From contig NZ_JABBCH010000001.1 of assembly GCF_012952295.1 (NCBI RefSeq), positions 620,001-684,000 of the forward strand: 64,000 bases of DNA, read 5' to 3'. Position 1 is the first letter of the stretch; each line of letters opens with the position of its first letter. The position numbers and the translations under genes were made by a program. Positions 40,971 through 48,976 of the stretch are shown here, one piece after another. The notes below the pieces were generated by a model that saw only the letters and a program-made list of their open reading frames with translations, was not told the origin of the DNA and did not search any database. The stretch comes from Crystallibacter degradans. Lineage in GTDB: Bacteria; Actinomycetota; Actinomycetes; Actinomycetales; Micrococcaceae.

Positions 40971-42469
40971 AACAACGGGTACTGGTAACCGGCGCCACCG
41001 GCTATATCGGCGGGCGGCTGGTCCCGCGGCTGCTCGACGCGGGCTACCAAGTCCGCGTGCTGGTGCGCTCCCCCGCGAAGCTCAGGGGGGTCCCGTGGCA
41101 TGACCAGGTGGAGATCGTCGAAGGCGACCTCGGGGACGCCGTTGCCGTGGCGCGGGTGTGCGACGGCGTTGAGACCTTCTTCTACCTGGTCCATTCGATG
41201 GGCTCCGGCGAGGGTTTCGAGCGCAAAGAACTCGAGATGGCCCGGACCGTGGCGGAGGCGGCTGCCCGCGCTGACGTCCAGCGGATTGTCTACCTGGGCG
41301 GGCTGCATCCGGAGGGCGTTGAACTCTCGCGGCACATGCGTTCGCGCACCGCCGTCGGACGAGTGTTGCTGGAAGGCGACGTGCCCGCGGTGGTGTTCCA
41401 GGCCGGCGTCGTTATCGGTTCCGGCTCCGCGTCCTTCGAGATGATCCGCCACCTGACCGAGAACCTGCCCGTCATGCCGGCGCCGAGCTGGGTGCGGCGG
41501 AAAATTGAGCCGATCGCCATCCGCGACGTGCTGCACTACCTTGTCCACGCGCCGCAGCTGCCGGCGGGCCTGAACCGCACCTTCGACATCGGATCCCGCG
41601 AGGTGCTGACCTATGCGGGCATCATGTACGGCTACGCGCATCAGGCTCAGCTGTCCCGGCGGCGGGTCTACTCGCTGCCCATCCCGGCGCCGAAGCTGGC
41701 CGGCTGGTGGGTGGCGCTGACCACGCCGATCCCGCACTCCATGGCCGTGCCGCTGGTGGAGTCCCTCCAGCACGACGCCGTCGCCGCCGAGCACGAGATC
41801 GACAACTACATTCCAAAGCCCGACGGCGGACTGACCGGCTACCGCTCGGCCGTTCAGCTGGCGCTGGGCAAGATGGCCAGCGGCGAGGTGGAGACCAGCT
41901 GGACCAACGCCTCGCAGGCGCCGCCCTCGGATCCGCTGCCCAGCGACCCCGAGTGGGCCGGGCAGACGGTCTTCGTGGACGAGCGCACGCGCAGCACCGA
42001 TGTGGCGCCGGAGCACGTGTGGCGCGTGATCGAAGGCATCGGCGGGGCCAACGGGTGGTACTCCTGGCCGGCCGCCTGGGCGATCCGCGGCGTGCTGGAC
42101 AAGCTGGTGGGCGGCGCCGGGCACAACCGCGGACGGCGGCATGCCGACCGGCTGGTCGTGGGCGATGCCGTGGACTGGTGGCGGGTGGAAGCCATCGAGG
42201 ACTCGCCCGCGGGCAAGGTGCTGCGGCTGCGCGCCGAGATGCGGGTGCCGGGCGAGGCGTGGCTGGAACTCTCCGCGCTGGCAGACGGCACCGGCACCAT
42301 CTACCGCCAGCGCGCCATCTATTTCCCACGTGGCCTGTCCGGCAAGCTCTACTGGTGGCTGGTGCTACCGTTCCACGGGCTGATCTTCCCGTCCATGGCG
42401 CGCAAGATCATTCAGCGGGCGGCGGCGTACCAGAGCAGCAGCATGGTCACGAGGAACCCGGTCACGTAG
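40967..42469 (+). CDS. NAD(P)-binding SDR with C-terminal DUF2867 domain
   Basis: A 500-residue two-domain protein. Residues 1-290 form an atypical short-chain dehydrogenase/NmrA-like Rossmann domain: RVLVTGATGYIGGRLVPRLL, DLGDAVAVARVCDGVETFFY, LVHSMGSGEGFERKELEMAR. Residues about 340-490 are DUF2867, a START-like lipid-binding fold (WRVIEGIGGANGWYSWPAAW, VDWWRVEAIEDSPAGKVLRL). Proteins with this pairing recur beside photolyase and carotenoid genes in actinobacteria; no reaction has been assigned to my knowledge. ATG follows GAAGGAGA. The 3' end overlaps the convergent crtEb gene by 58 bases, an unusually long overlap. Confidence 0.85.
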   Translation: MKQRVLVTGATGYIGGRLVPRLLDAGYQVRVLVRSPAKLRGVPWHDQVEIVEGDLGDAVAVARVCDGVETFFYLVHSMGSGEGFERKELEMARTVAEAAARADVQRIVYLGGLHPEGVELSRHMRSRTAVGRVLLEGDVPAVVFQAGVVIGSGSASFEMIRHLTENLPVMPAPSWVRRKIEPIAIRDVLHYLVHAPQLPAGLNRTFDIGSREVLTYAGIMYGYAHQAQLSRRRVYSLPIPAPKLAGWWVALTTPIPHSMAVPLVESLQHDAVAAEHEIDNYIPKPDGGLTGYRSAVQLALGKMASGEVETSWTNASQAPPSDPLPSDPEWAGQTVFVDERTRSTDVAPEHVWRVIEGIGGANGWYSWPAAWAIRGVLDKLVGGAGHNRGRRHADRLVVGDAVDWWRVEAIEDSPAGKVLRLRAEMRVPGEAWLELSALADGTGTIYRQRAIYFPRGLSGKLYWWLVLPFHGLIFPSMARKIIQRAAAYQSSSMVTRNPVT

Positions 42470-43293
42470 TTCAGCCAGAGAAAGCGCTTCCAGCCCGCGT
42501 TGCTGCGTTCGGCGTCGTTGTCGTCCAGTTTCCTGAACGGCCAGATGTTGGCCAGGTACGGTACGGCCAACAGCGCCCCGAGCATGCCCGGCCAACCAGT
42601 GAAGAGCATCAGCAGCCCGGCCAGCGCGTAAGCGGCGAGCGCATACTTAACCGTCGCCGCGGCCCCGAGCACGGTCCCGACCGAACCGACACCGCCCTGC
42701 CGGTCCGCGATGATGTCCTGCACAGCACCGAAAGCCTGGCTCGCCATCCCCCACAGGAAGAAAGCACCCAGCAGCGCCCACAGTCCGCCGGTAAAATCGG
42801 CCCCCGCCAGCACCAGCCCGAACAGCGCCGGACTGACAAAGTGGAAGCTGGAGGTCATCGAGTCCACGAACGGGCGCTCCTTGAACCGCAGCCCGGGCGC
42901 GCTGTAGGCCACCACGGCGAACAGGCTCAGCGCCAGCACCCCCGCGGACAGCCACGTCCCCACCGCCAGCAGGTACAGCACGAACGGCAGCGGCAGCAGC
43001 AAGGCAGCCCGCAGCGTGATGCGGTGCAAGGTCCTATCCAGCACCGCGCCCTCGGCCCCGCCCTTGCGCGGGTTGAGCACATCGGACTCGTAGTCAAAGA
43101 CATCGTTGATGCCGTACATCATCAAGTTGTACGGGATCAGGAAGAACAGCGTGCCCAGCACCAGCGGCAGGTCCAGCGTCTGGGCGGTGAGCAGGTAGGC
43201 CGCGGCGAACGGGTAGGCCGTGTTGACCCACGAGACCGGCCGCGAGGACACAAACAGATTGCGCAGCACGGAGGCGGGCTTGACGTCATTCAT
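42412..43293 (-). CDS. crtEb: Lycopene elongase (UbiA-type prenyltransferase)
   Basis: A 293-residue membrane prenyltransferase that adds C5 units to both ends of lycopene, giving the C50 flavuxanthin. The UbiA motif is NLMMYGINDVFDYESD near residue 60 and the second Asp-rich loop is AVQDIIADRQGG near 190; eight or nine helices surround them. It is the last gene of the crt operon, as in corynebacteria. ATG 43293 overlaps the crtYf stop by eight bases (ATGAATGA). A longer frame upstream is only antisense to crtYf. Its 3' end overlaps the SDR gene from the other strand. Confidence 0.93.
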   Translation of the reverse strand: MNDVKPASVLRNLFVSSRPVSWVNTAYPFAAAYLLTAQTLDLPLVLGTLFFLIPYNLMMYGINDVFDYESDVLNPRKGGAEGAVLDRTLHRITLRAALLLPLPFVLYLLAVGTWLSAGVLALSLFAVVAYSAPGLRFKERPFVDSMTSSFHFVSPALFGLVLAGADFTGGLWALLGAFFLWGMASQAFGAVQDIIADRQGGVGSVGTVLGAAATVKYALAAYALAGLLMLFTGWPGMLGALLAVPYLANIWPFRKLDDNDAERSNAGWKRFLWLNYVTGFLVTMLLLWYAAAR

Positions 43294-43636
43294 CGCGCGT
43301 TCCCTTCCCTGCCGGCAGCAAAGTCCACACCGCGGGCAGCAGCACGGCCGCGGCCAGCACATAGGCAAAGTCCTCCAGCGGCGCGAGCCCGATCCGCCAC
43401 CCGGACGTATGCTCCGCACTGTACTCGAACAGCCCGGAGGCGATCATCAGGTTGTCGAACACCGCGGTCAGCACGCCCAGCGCCACAAAACTAAGTACGA
43501 CGGCGGCAATCACCTTCCGCGGTCGGCTCGCCGGACGCTGGCTCGCTGCTTGCCGGCCGCGGTGGACCAGAGCCGCCACGAGAGCGGCAGCTGCGGCGAC
43601 GGCCAGGAAGCCGAGGTTGAGCAGCAGGTACGTCAT
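43286..43636 (-). CDS. crtYf: C50 carotenoid epsilon-cyclase subunit
   Basis: A 116-residue membrane protein with three helices, one half of the heterodimeric cyclase that closes the end rings of flavuxanthin to give decaprenoxanthin. The motif FDNLMIASGLFEYSAEHTSG with downstream LAPLEDFAYVLAAAVLLPAV matches the lycopene-cyclase-domain PLEDFxY signature. Start ATG 43636 overlaps the crtYe stop by four bases (ATGA), and the stop overlaps crtEb, so production with crtYe and crtEb is tightly coupled. Confidence 0.9.
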   Translation of the reverse strand: MTYLLLNLGFLAVAAAAALVAALVHRGRQAASQRPASRPRKVIAAVVLSFVALGVLTAVFDNLMIASGLFEYSAEHTSGWRIGLAPLEDFAYVLAAAVLLPAVWTLLPAGKGTRDE

Positions 43637-44040
43637 CGGGAGCCTGCCTTTTCGCCACGCGTTTTCCCATTGGTTTCCCCATGGGATTCCCCACGCCGGA
43701 CCGCTTGTCCCGTCGGCAGGAACGAGCCGGTCCGGAGTCTCCGGCTGAACAACAGGAACAGGTTCATGGTCAGGTAGCACAGGAACAGCAGGAAGACTCC
43801 TTCCTCCAGCGGCAATTCGGGCGCCAGCAGGATGCCGGACATGATCTGTGTTTGTCCGCGGTAGAAGATGCCCAGCGCGATGCCGCTCAGATCCCAGGCC
43901 AGGAAAAACACGAGACCGGTCAGCAGCACCAGGCCGGCCCGCAGCGGGGCAACCCGCACGAACAACTTGAGCCGCCAGTCCAGGATGACCATGCCGGCCA
44001 GCGAGAACAGCAGCGCGCCCAGATAGATGAAACCGGTCAA
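43633..44040 (-). CDS. crtYe: C50 carotenoid epsilon-cyclase subunit
   Basis: A 135-residue membrane protein with three helices, partner of CrtYf in ring closure. The lycopene-cyclase-domain pattern is seen in LAWDLSGIALGIFYRGQTQI and in LAPELPLEEGVFLLFLCYL (PLEExxF). The C-terminal 25 residues after LLFSRRL are hydrophilic and rich in Gly/Arg/Lys (GESHGETNGKTRGEKAGSR), an unusual tail for this family. It starts at ATG 44040, overlapping the crtI stop (ATGA). Confidence 0.9.
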   Translation of the reverse strand: MTGFIYLGALLFSLAGMVILDWRLKLFVRVAPLRAGLVLLTGLVFFLAWDLSGIALGIFYRGQTQIMSGILLAPELPLEEGVFLLFLCYLTMNLFLLFSRRLRTGSFLPTGQAVRRGESHGETNGKTRGEKAGSR

Positions 44041-45680
44041 CTCACGGCTCCCGACCCCGCATTAACGGAAGGCAGCAGCGGTTCGGCCAGCGCCGTCGTC
44101 GTTATGTCTCCGCGCAGGCGTTTGAGCAGGATTTCCGCGCTGATCAGGCACATGGGCAAGCCGATGCCGGGGATGGTGGTGCCGCCGGCGTAGTAGAGGC
44201 CGTCCACCTTGCGGCTCTTGTTGCGTCCGCGCAGGAAGGCGCTTTGCTTGAGCACATGCGCCGGGCCCAGCACGCCGCCGCGCCAGGAGTTGTAGTCGGC
44301 CGCGAAGTCCGCCGGGCCCACCGTGCGGCGGAGGCGGATGCGACCGGCGAGGTTCTCGATTCCGGCCCACGTGGCGAGCTGTTCGATAACGACGTCGGCG
44401 ATCGCCTCGATCCGTTCATCGCCCGCGCCGTTGATCCCGCCGGCACCGAGGCCGGGGTCAGGCGGTACCGGTACGAGGATGAACAGGTTCTCGTGGCCCG
44501 CCGGCGCCACCATCGGGTCGGTGGCGCTGGGCTTGCAGACATAGATCGACGCCGGCTCCGGCACCCTCGTCTGCCTGCCGAAGATGGCATCGAAGTTGGT
44601 GTCCCAGTCCTTGGTGAAGAGCAGCGAGTGGTGTTCGAGCTGCGGGATCTTTCCCTCCACACCCAGCATGACCAGCACGGCCCCGGGACCGGCGACCCGT
44701 CGGCGCCAGTACTGTTCGGGGTAGGTCTGCAGGGCGTTGGGCAGGAGTTGTGTTTCAGTGTGGTGCAGATCCGCGGCGGAAACCACGGCGTCCGTGGCCA
44801 ACGTGTGGGTTGCCCCCTGCTGGTCGCGGTAACGGACGCCGAAGGCCCGCGGCTTTCCGCCCGGGCGGCTTTCGGTCAGGATGTCCGTCACCTCGGCGCC
44901 CGTAAGGATGCTGGCTCCCGCGGCTTCGGCCAACTGATGGACCGCCTCGATGATGCGGCCGAAGCCGCCCTGCGGGTAGAGTACGCCGTCATCCAGGTCC
45001 AGGTGGCTCATCAAGTGATACATGCTGGGCGTCAGCTTCGGTGCCGACCCGAGGAACACCGCGGGATAGCCCAGAATCTGGCGGAGCCTCTCGTCCTGCA
45101 CATACCGGGCGGCAAACCTATCCAGGGGTTCCAGCAGCAGCCGGGCCAGCTTCGGCCCGCCGCGCAGGACTTCGCGGGTCAACAGCGGCCTAAAGGAGGC
45201 GAAGGAGGTGTAGAGGAAGTACTTCTTCGCCAGCTCGTAGGTCTCCTGGGCCGAGTCCAGGTAGGCGCTGAGCTTCCTGCCCGCTCCCGGCTCGAGCTGT
45301 TCAAACGTCTTCTCGTTCAGGCCGCGGTCCTGCCGCATGTCCACGGACTGGTCGCGGCCTTCGAAAAACACCCGGTAGCCGGGGTCCAGGACGCTCAAGT
45401 CCAGCTGTTCCGCGGACGAGGTGCCCAGCAGCTTGAAGAAGTGGTCGAAAACTTCCGGCATCAGGTACCAGGAGGGCCCGGTGTCGAAGCGGTAGCCGTC
45501 CTGTTGCCAAGTGCCGGCCCGTCCGCCCACGTCGGGCTGTTTCTCCAGGACGGTGACCCGGTATCCGTCGCGCGCCAGCAACGCGGCCGAGGCCAAACCG
45601 GCGAGTCCGGCGCCGATGACGGTGATCCTGCTGCCCGGAGCCACTTCCGGTCCGGGCGGCTTCCGTTGTCCGCCGTTCAC
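44037..45680 (-). CDS. crtI: Phytoene desaturase
   Basis: A 547-residue FAD enzyme turning phytoene into lycopene by four desaturations. The dinucleotide motif is ITVIGAGLAGLASAALLARD, followed by VLEKQPDVGGRAGTWQQDGY and FDTGPSWYLMPEVFDHFF. The C-terminal bacterial phytoene-dehydrogenase signature reads GLYYAGGTTIPGIGLPMCLI. GTG 45680 is chosen because it overlaps the crtB stop (GTGA) and has AGGAG six bases before it; a frame running further upstream lies inside crtB. Middle gene of the crt operon. Confidence 0.95.
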   Translation of the reverse strand: MNGGQRKPPGPEVAPGSRITVIGAGLAGLASAALLARDGYRVTVLEKQPDVGGRAGTWQQDGYRFDTGPSWYLMPEVFDHFFKLLGTSSAEQLDLSVLDPGYRVFFEGRDQSVDMRQDRGLNEKTFEQLEPGAGRKLSAYLDSAQETYELAKKYFLYTSFASFRPLLTREVLRGGPKLARLLLEPLDRFAARYVQDERLRQILGYPAVFLGSAPKLTPSMYHLMSHLDLDDGVLYPQGGFGRIIEAVHQLAEAAGASILTGAEVTDILTESRPGGKPRAFGVRYRDQQGATHTLATDAVVSAADLHHTETQLLPNALQTYPEQYWRRRVAGPGAVLVMLGVEGKIPQLEHHSLLFTKDWDTNFDAIFGRQTRVPEPASIYVCKPSATDPMVAPAGHENLFILVPVPPDPGLGAGGINGAGDERIEAIADVVIEQLATWAGIENLAGRIRLRRTVGPADFAADYNSWRGGVLGPAHVLKQSAFLRGRNKSRKVDGLYYAGGTTIPGIGLPMCLISAEILLKRLRGDITTTALAEPLLPSVNAGSGAVS

Positions 45681-46609
45681 CGGCTGCTCCTGTGCAGCGC
45701 GGCCAGCACAGGCACCGGCCGCAGCTTCCAAGCGCCGGAGCGTCCTTGCTGTGAGTACCAGGCGGCGGCAACCAGCCGCAGCTTGACCGCGTCAGGCACG
45801 CGCACGCGGCGCGCCAGCAGCTCCCGGGCCGGGACGGCGCGCAGCCGCCTGGCCAACTCGGCGAACAAAGCGTGCACGGCAGCGACGGCAGTCCGGCTGC
45901 CGGCGGGCAACTCCGGAATGACCGCTGCAGCAGCTGCCAGATCCGCTTCGATGTCGGCCAGCAAGGCATCCTTCTGGGCGTCGCTGAACTCGTCGACTGT
46001 GACGTCGGGGAAGTAACTCCGGCCCAGATCCTGGTAATCATCGGAGAGATCGCGCAGGAAATTCACCTTCTGGAACGCGGCACCCAAGTGGCGGGCACCG
46101 CCGTCGAGCCTTGCCATATGCTCCGCATCAACGGGGCTGCCGAGCAGGAAGGCCCGCACGCACATGAGCCCCACGACCTCGGCCGAGCCGTAGATATACG
46201 CTTCGAAGCTGTCGCGGGTGTGCCCGGTCTGCTCCAGATCCGCGCGCATGGAGGCAAAGAACGGGCGGATCAACTCCGCCCCGATTCCCACTTGACGCGC
46301 AGTGATCGAGAAGGCGTGGACCACCAGATTGGAGCTGTAGCAACCGGCCACGGCGTCCAGGGTTTCCTGCTCGAGCTTGTCCAAACAGCTGCGGATGGCC
46401 TCCGGTGAGGACCCGGCTCCCGCACAGGCCCCATCTACGCACTCATCGGCGATCCGGACCAGCGCGTAGATGTTTTCCACATGGCGGCGGACGGGCCTTT
46501 CCAGCAGCCGCGTCGCCAGCGAGAATGAGGTGGAATAGCGCCGGATAACGACGGCGGCGGCCTCCTGGGCGACGGAAGCGTACAGTCCCGCCTGCGCCTG
46601 GTTATCCAT
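45677..46609 (-). CDS. crtB: Phytoene synthase
   Basis: A 310-residue enzyme joining two geranylgeranyl diphosphates into phytoene. The two Asp-rich motifs are present: YALVRIADECVDG (near residue 52) and NFLRDLSDDYQDLGRSYFP (near 177), plus YIYGSAEVVGLMCVRAFLLG, the squalene/phytoene synthase signature. AAAGGAG precedes two adjacent ATGs; the second, at 46609, has the better spacing and shares a base with the crtE stop (TGATG). Second gene of the operon. Confidence 0.95.
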   Translation of the reverse strand: MDNQAQAGLYASVAQEAAAVVIRRYSTSFSLATRLLERPVRRHVENIYALVRIADECVDGACAGAGSSPEAIRSCLDKLEQETLDAVAGCYSSNLVVHAFSITARQVGIGAELIRPFFASMRADLEQTGHTRDSFEAYIYGSAEVVGLMCVRAFLLGSPVDAEHMARLDGGARHLGAAFQKVNFLRDLSDDYQDLGRSYFPDVTVDEFSDAQKDALLADIEADLAAAAAVIPELPAGSRTAVAAVHALFAELARRLRAVPARELLARRVRVPDAVKLRLVAAAWYSQQGRSGAWKLRPVPVLAALHRSSR

Positions 46610-47694
46610 CATCGTCTCCTTTGGACGGCACGGTTGAGGACGCCGTCGAGCTTGATAAGCAGCTGCGGCGGCAGCTGTGAATCTTCCAAGGCGGCACGGG
46701 CACGGGCGGTGTAGCACTCAGTCAGGTCTTCAACGTAGGCTCGTGCGCCGCAGCGCTCCAGCCACCGGCGGACCTCATCCGCCTGCCCGGGTGTGCGGAT
46801 CCCCTGGTCCAGCAGAGCCGCGATCCGGGGCCACTCCGGCGTGTTCCGGGCGTAGACCATCAGCGGCGTGGACTTGGCCTCCGCCAGATCGCCCATCGTG
46901 GTCTTGCCCGTAAGGGATTCGTCGCCGAAGGTCCCCAGCAGATCATCGACGAGCTGATAAGCCGTCCCCATGAACCGGCCCACCGTTCCGACGGTCTCCA
47001 CGGCCGGCAGGTCGGCGCCGGCCAGGATGGCACCGGTGCGCAGCGGCGCTTCGAACGAGTACGCGGCGGTCTTCAGCCGCGACATCGTCATCACCTCCGG
47101 CAGCGTGGGCAGCTGCGGCGCGCCGGCAAACTCCATGTCCAGCAACTCACCACCGGCGGAGGCGAAGACTGCGGCATCCAGTTCTTCCAGCAGTCTAAAC
47201 CGCAGCTCGCCGGCCAGCTCTGCCCCGGCAATCAGCCGGTAAGCACCGGTCAGGGCAAGGTCACCGGCGATGATGGCAGCGGACTGGCCACGGTGTTCGG
47301 CCTGATCCGCCGGAAACCCCTGGCGGGCAGCGCGATCGCGGAATTCGCCGGCAAGATTTTTCACGCCGCGGCGCTTGAAGTCGCGGTCGATAACGTCGTC
47401 GTGCAGGATCAAGGCGGTGTGCAGCAGTTCGAAGGCCGCTGCTACCGGTGCCACGGCGACAAAGTCGGTGCCGCCCAGCCCGCTGTAGGCGGTGAACACC
47501 AGCTCCGGCCGCAGCCGCTTGCCGCCCTGGGTGCCGCGGCGCAATACGTCCCACAATTCGCCATATGCTGTTCCCATGGCTCCGGCTTGGCGGCGCGCTC
47601 CGTCAAAGTACTGTTCCAACACACGCTCAGTACGATTGTGGTGCTCTTCGGAGCGGGAGGCCGGCGCCGCCTGGCGTTCCATCGGGATCGTCAT
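46609..47694 (-). CDS. crtE: Geranylgeranyl diphosphate synthase
   Basis: A 361-residue trans-prenyltransferase making C20 GGPP from IPP and allylic substrates. The first Asp-rich motif lies in LLHTALILHDDVIDRDFKRR, the second in MGTAYQLVDDLLGTFGDES, and GGKRLRPELVFTAYSGLGG is the substrate-binding GKRxRP segment. The second motif lacks the full DDxxD (DDLLG), which is common in actinobacterial short-chain synthases. First gene of the crt operon, divergent from idi, with the operator-like repeat in the 58-bp gap. Confidence 0.93.
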   Translation of the reverse strand: MTIPMERQAAPASRSEEHHNRTERVLEQYFDGARRQAGAMGTAYGELWDVLRRGTQGGKRLRPELVFTAYSGLGGTDFVAVAPVAAAFELLHTALILHDDVIDRDFKRRGVKNLAGEFRDRAARQGFPADQAEHRGQSAAIIAGDLALTGAYRLIAGAELAGELRFRLLEELDAAVFASAGGELLDMEFAGAPQLPTLPEVMTMSRLKTAAYSFEAPLRTGAILAGADLPAVETVGTVGRFMGTAYQLVDDLLGTFGDESLTGKTTMGDLAEAKSTPLMVYARNTPEWPRIAALLDQGIRTPGQADEVRRWLERCGARAYVEDLTECYTARARAALEDSQLPPQLLIKLDGVLNRAVQRRR

Positions 47695-47717
47695 ACGGAA
47701 TAGTAAACATGATTATC

Positions 47718-47732
47718 TCTCGGTAATCGAGA
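47718..47732. promoter_or_regulatory. crt/phr element, copy in the crtE/idi gap
   Basis: TCTCG-GTAAT-CGAGA is a perfect 5-5-5 inverted repeat, preceded by TTATC, midway in the 58-bp gap between crtE (start 47694) and idi (start 47753). It closely matches 38737-38751 in front of phr when read on the opposite strand. At this place it can control both divergent units. In Corynebacterium a MarR-type repressor (CrtR) acts at the crtE promoter; the MarR gene at 48268 is the local candidate. Confidence 0.65.
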
Positions 47733-47752
47733 AACATGGCAGGATTGATTTT

Positions 47753-48316
47753 ATGAACAGCGTCCACTCCAGCGACTCGAGCATTGAGAATGTTGTCCTG
47801 GTGGACAACGACGGCGCCGCCATCGGTGCCGCCGACAAGTCCAAGGTGCACACCGCGGCCACGCCACTGCACCTCGCATTCTCCTGCCACCTCTTCAATC
47901 AGGACGGGCAAATCCTGGTGACCAGGCGGGCCCTGACAAAACAGACCTGGCCCGGCGTGTGGACAAACTCCTTCTGCGGCCACCCTGCCCCGGGTGAGAC
48001 CACGGAGGAAGCCGTCAGCCGGCGCGCACCGCAGGAACTGGGGATCGCCGTTTCCGGACTGCAGCCGGTCCTGCCGGATTTCCGCTACCGCGCACTGGAC
48101 GCCTCCGGTGTGATGGAGAACGAAATCTGCCCTGTCTACACGGCCATCTTGGAAACCGATCCGCAGCCAGCGCCGGCGGAGGTCTGCGAGTGGCGCTGGA
48201 CGGATCCGGCCGCCCTGTTCCGGGCCGTGGACGCTGCGCCGTGGGCCTTCAGCCCCTGGCTGGTGCTTCAGCTGCCATTGCTTGCTGCTGCCGAGCCGGC
48301 ACTGTTCCGCTCCTGA
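47753..48316 (+). CDS. idi: Isopentenyl-diphosphate delta-isomerase (type I)
   Basis: A 187-residue Nudix-fold isomerase interconverting IPP and DMAPP and so supplying the carotenoid pathway. The catalytic Cys is in WTNSFCGHPAPGE near residue 67, the catalytic Glu in VMENEICPVYTA near 116, and the metal ligands HxxH/E in PLHLAFSCHLF and the GHPAPGE turn. EAVSRRAPQELGI is the modified Nudix box. It is divergent from crtE and probably co-regulated through the element at 47718. The 3' end overlaps the convergent MarR gene by 49 bases. Confidence 0.95.
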   Translation: MNSVHSSDSSIENVVLVDNDGAAIGAADKSKVHTAATPLHLAFSCHLFNQDGQILVTRRALTKQTWPGVWTNSFCGHPAPGETTEEAVSRRAPQELGIAVSGLQPVLPDFRYRALDASGVMENEICPVYTAILETDPQPAPAEVCEWRWTDPAALFRAVDAAPWAFSPWLVLQLPLLAAAEPALFRS

Positions 48317-48909
48317 CCCGCCGTCCGATCCCGATCCACGCCTTGTTCGCGGGCGCGGATCATCGCATCCCGCAGCTCGGCCATGAACGTGGAGAGCAGT
48401 TCAACTTCCTCGGCCGAATGCCGCGCAACCACCTTAATGAGTTCTTCGACCATGGGCGAGAAGATCTCGGCCCCGGTGGTGCGGGCGCTGTCCGTGATTT
48501 CCAGCTGCACCTGCCGGCGGTCCGTTTCGCTGCGCGCACGGACCATGTGCCCTACCTTGCCCAGCCGGTCCACCAGCGCCGTCGTCGCGGCCGAACTCAG
48601 TGACAGTTTCGCACCAAGGACCCCCGGCGTGATCGTCCGGCCCTCTCGCTGCGCGTCGATCACAATAGTCAGAGCGTTCAGGTCCGTCCGGTGCATGCCG
48701 TAACGGCGGCCCATCGTATCGATGTAGCGGTCAGTCTCCGTGGTGAAGCTCTGCAACAGCAGCATGAGCTCCCGGCCGGGGTAGTCGGCGCCGGGAGGCA
48801 CCTGGCCGGCCTTGAACTCGGCAACAGGCTGCACGGGTTTCGCGGCGTCCCCGGCAGAGGCTGGGGAACCTGCAGGCGTGGATGAACCGTCGGAATCAGA
48901 ACGTGGCAT
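48268..48909 (-). CDS. MarR family regulator, candidate carotenoid regulator
   Basis: A 213-residue winged-helix protein: LMLLLQSFTTETDRYIDTMG as the dimer helix, RTDLNALTIVIDAQREGRTI, TPGVLGAKLSLSSAATTALV (recognition helix) and DRLGKVGHMVRARSETDRRQ (wing). The first 40 residues and last 25 are low-complexity Ala/Ser/Pro/Gly-rich extensions. The location beside idi and the crt operon matches corynebacteria, where a MarR protein represses crt. It is convergent with idi, overlapping 49 bases. Role in binding the 47718/38737 elements is inference. Confidence 0.85.
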   Translation of the reverse strand: MPRSDSDGSSTPAGSPASAGDAAKPVQPVAEFKAGQVPPGADYPGRELMLLLQSFTTETDRYIDTMGRRYGMHRTDLNALTIVIDAQREGRTITPGVLGAKLSLSSAATTALVDRLGKVGHMVRARSETDRRQVQLEITDSARTTGAEIFSPMVEELIKVVARHSAEEVELLSTFMAELRDAMIRAREQGVDRDRTAGQERNSAGSAAASNGS

Positions 48910-48918
48910 AACGCCAAT

Positions 48919-48968
48919 GGTAAGCCTCGCTGGAACTTACCCTGCCGCCGTCGTACTTTGGCGGTAAG
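48919..48968. promoter_or_regulatory. GGTAAG/CTTACC repeats in the marR/DUF6328 gap
   Basis: The 67-bp divergent gap carries GGTAAG at 48919-48924, CTTACC at 48936-48941 and GGTAAG at 48963-48968. The first two form an inverted repeat of 6-bp arms around 11 bases. They overlap where both promoters must lie and are candidate MarR autoregulatory sites, different from the TCTCG/CGAGA element. Confidence 0.4.
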
Positions 48969-48976
48969 TTTGAAGG

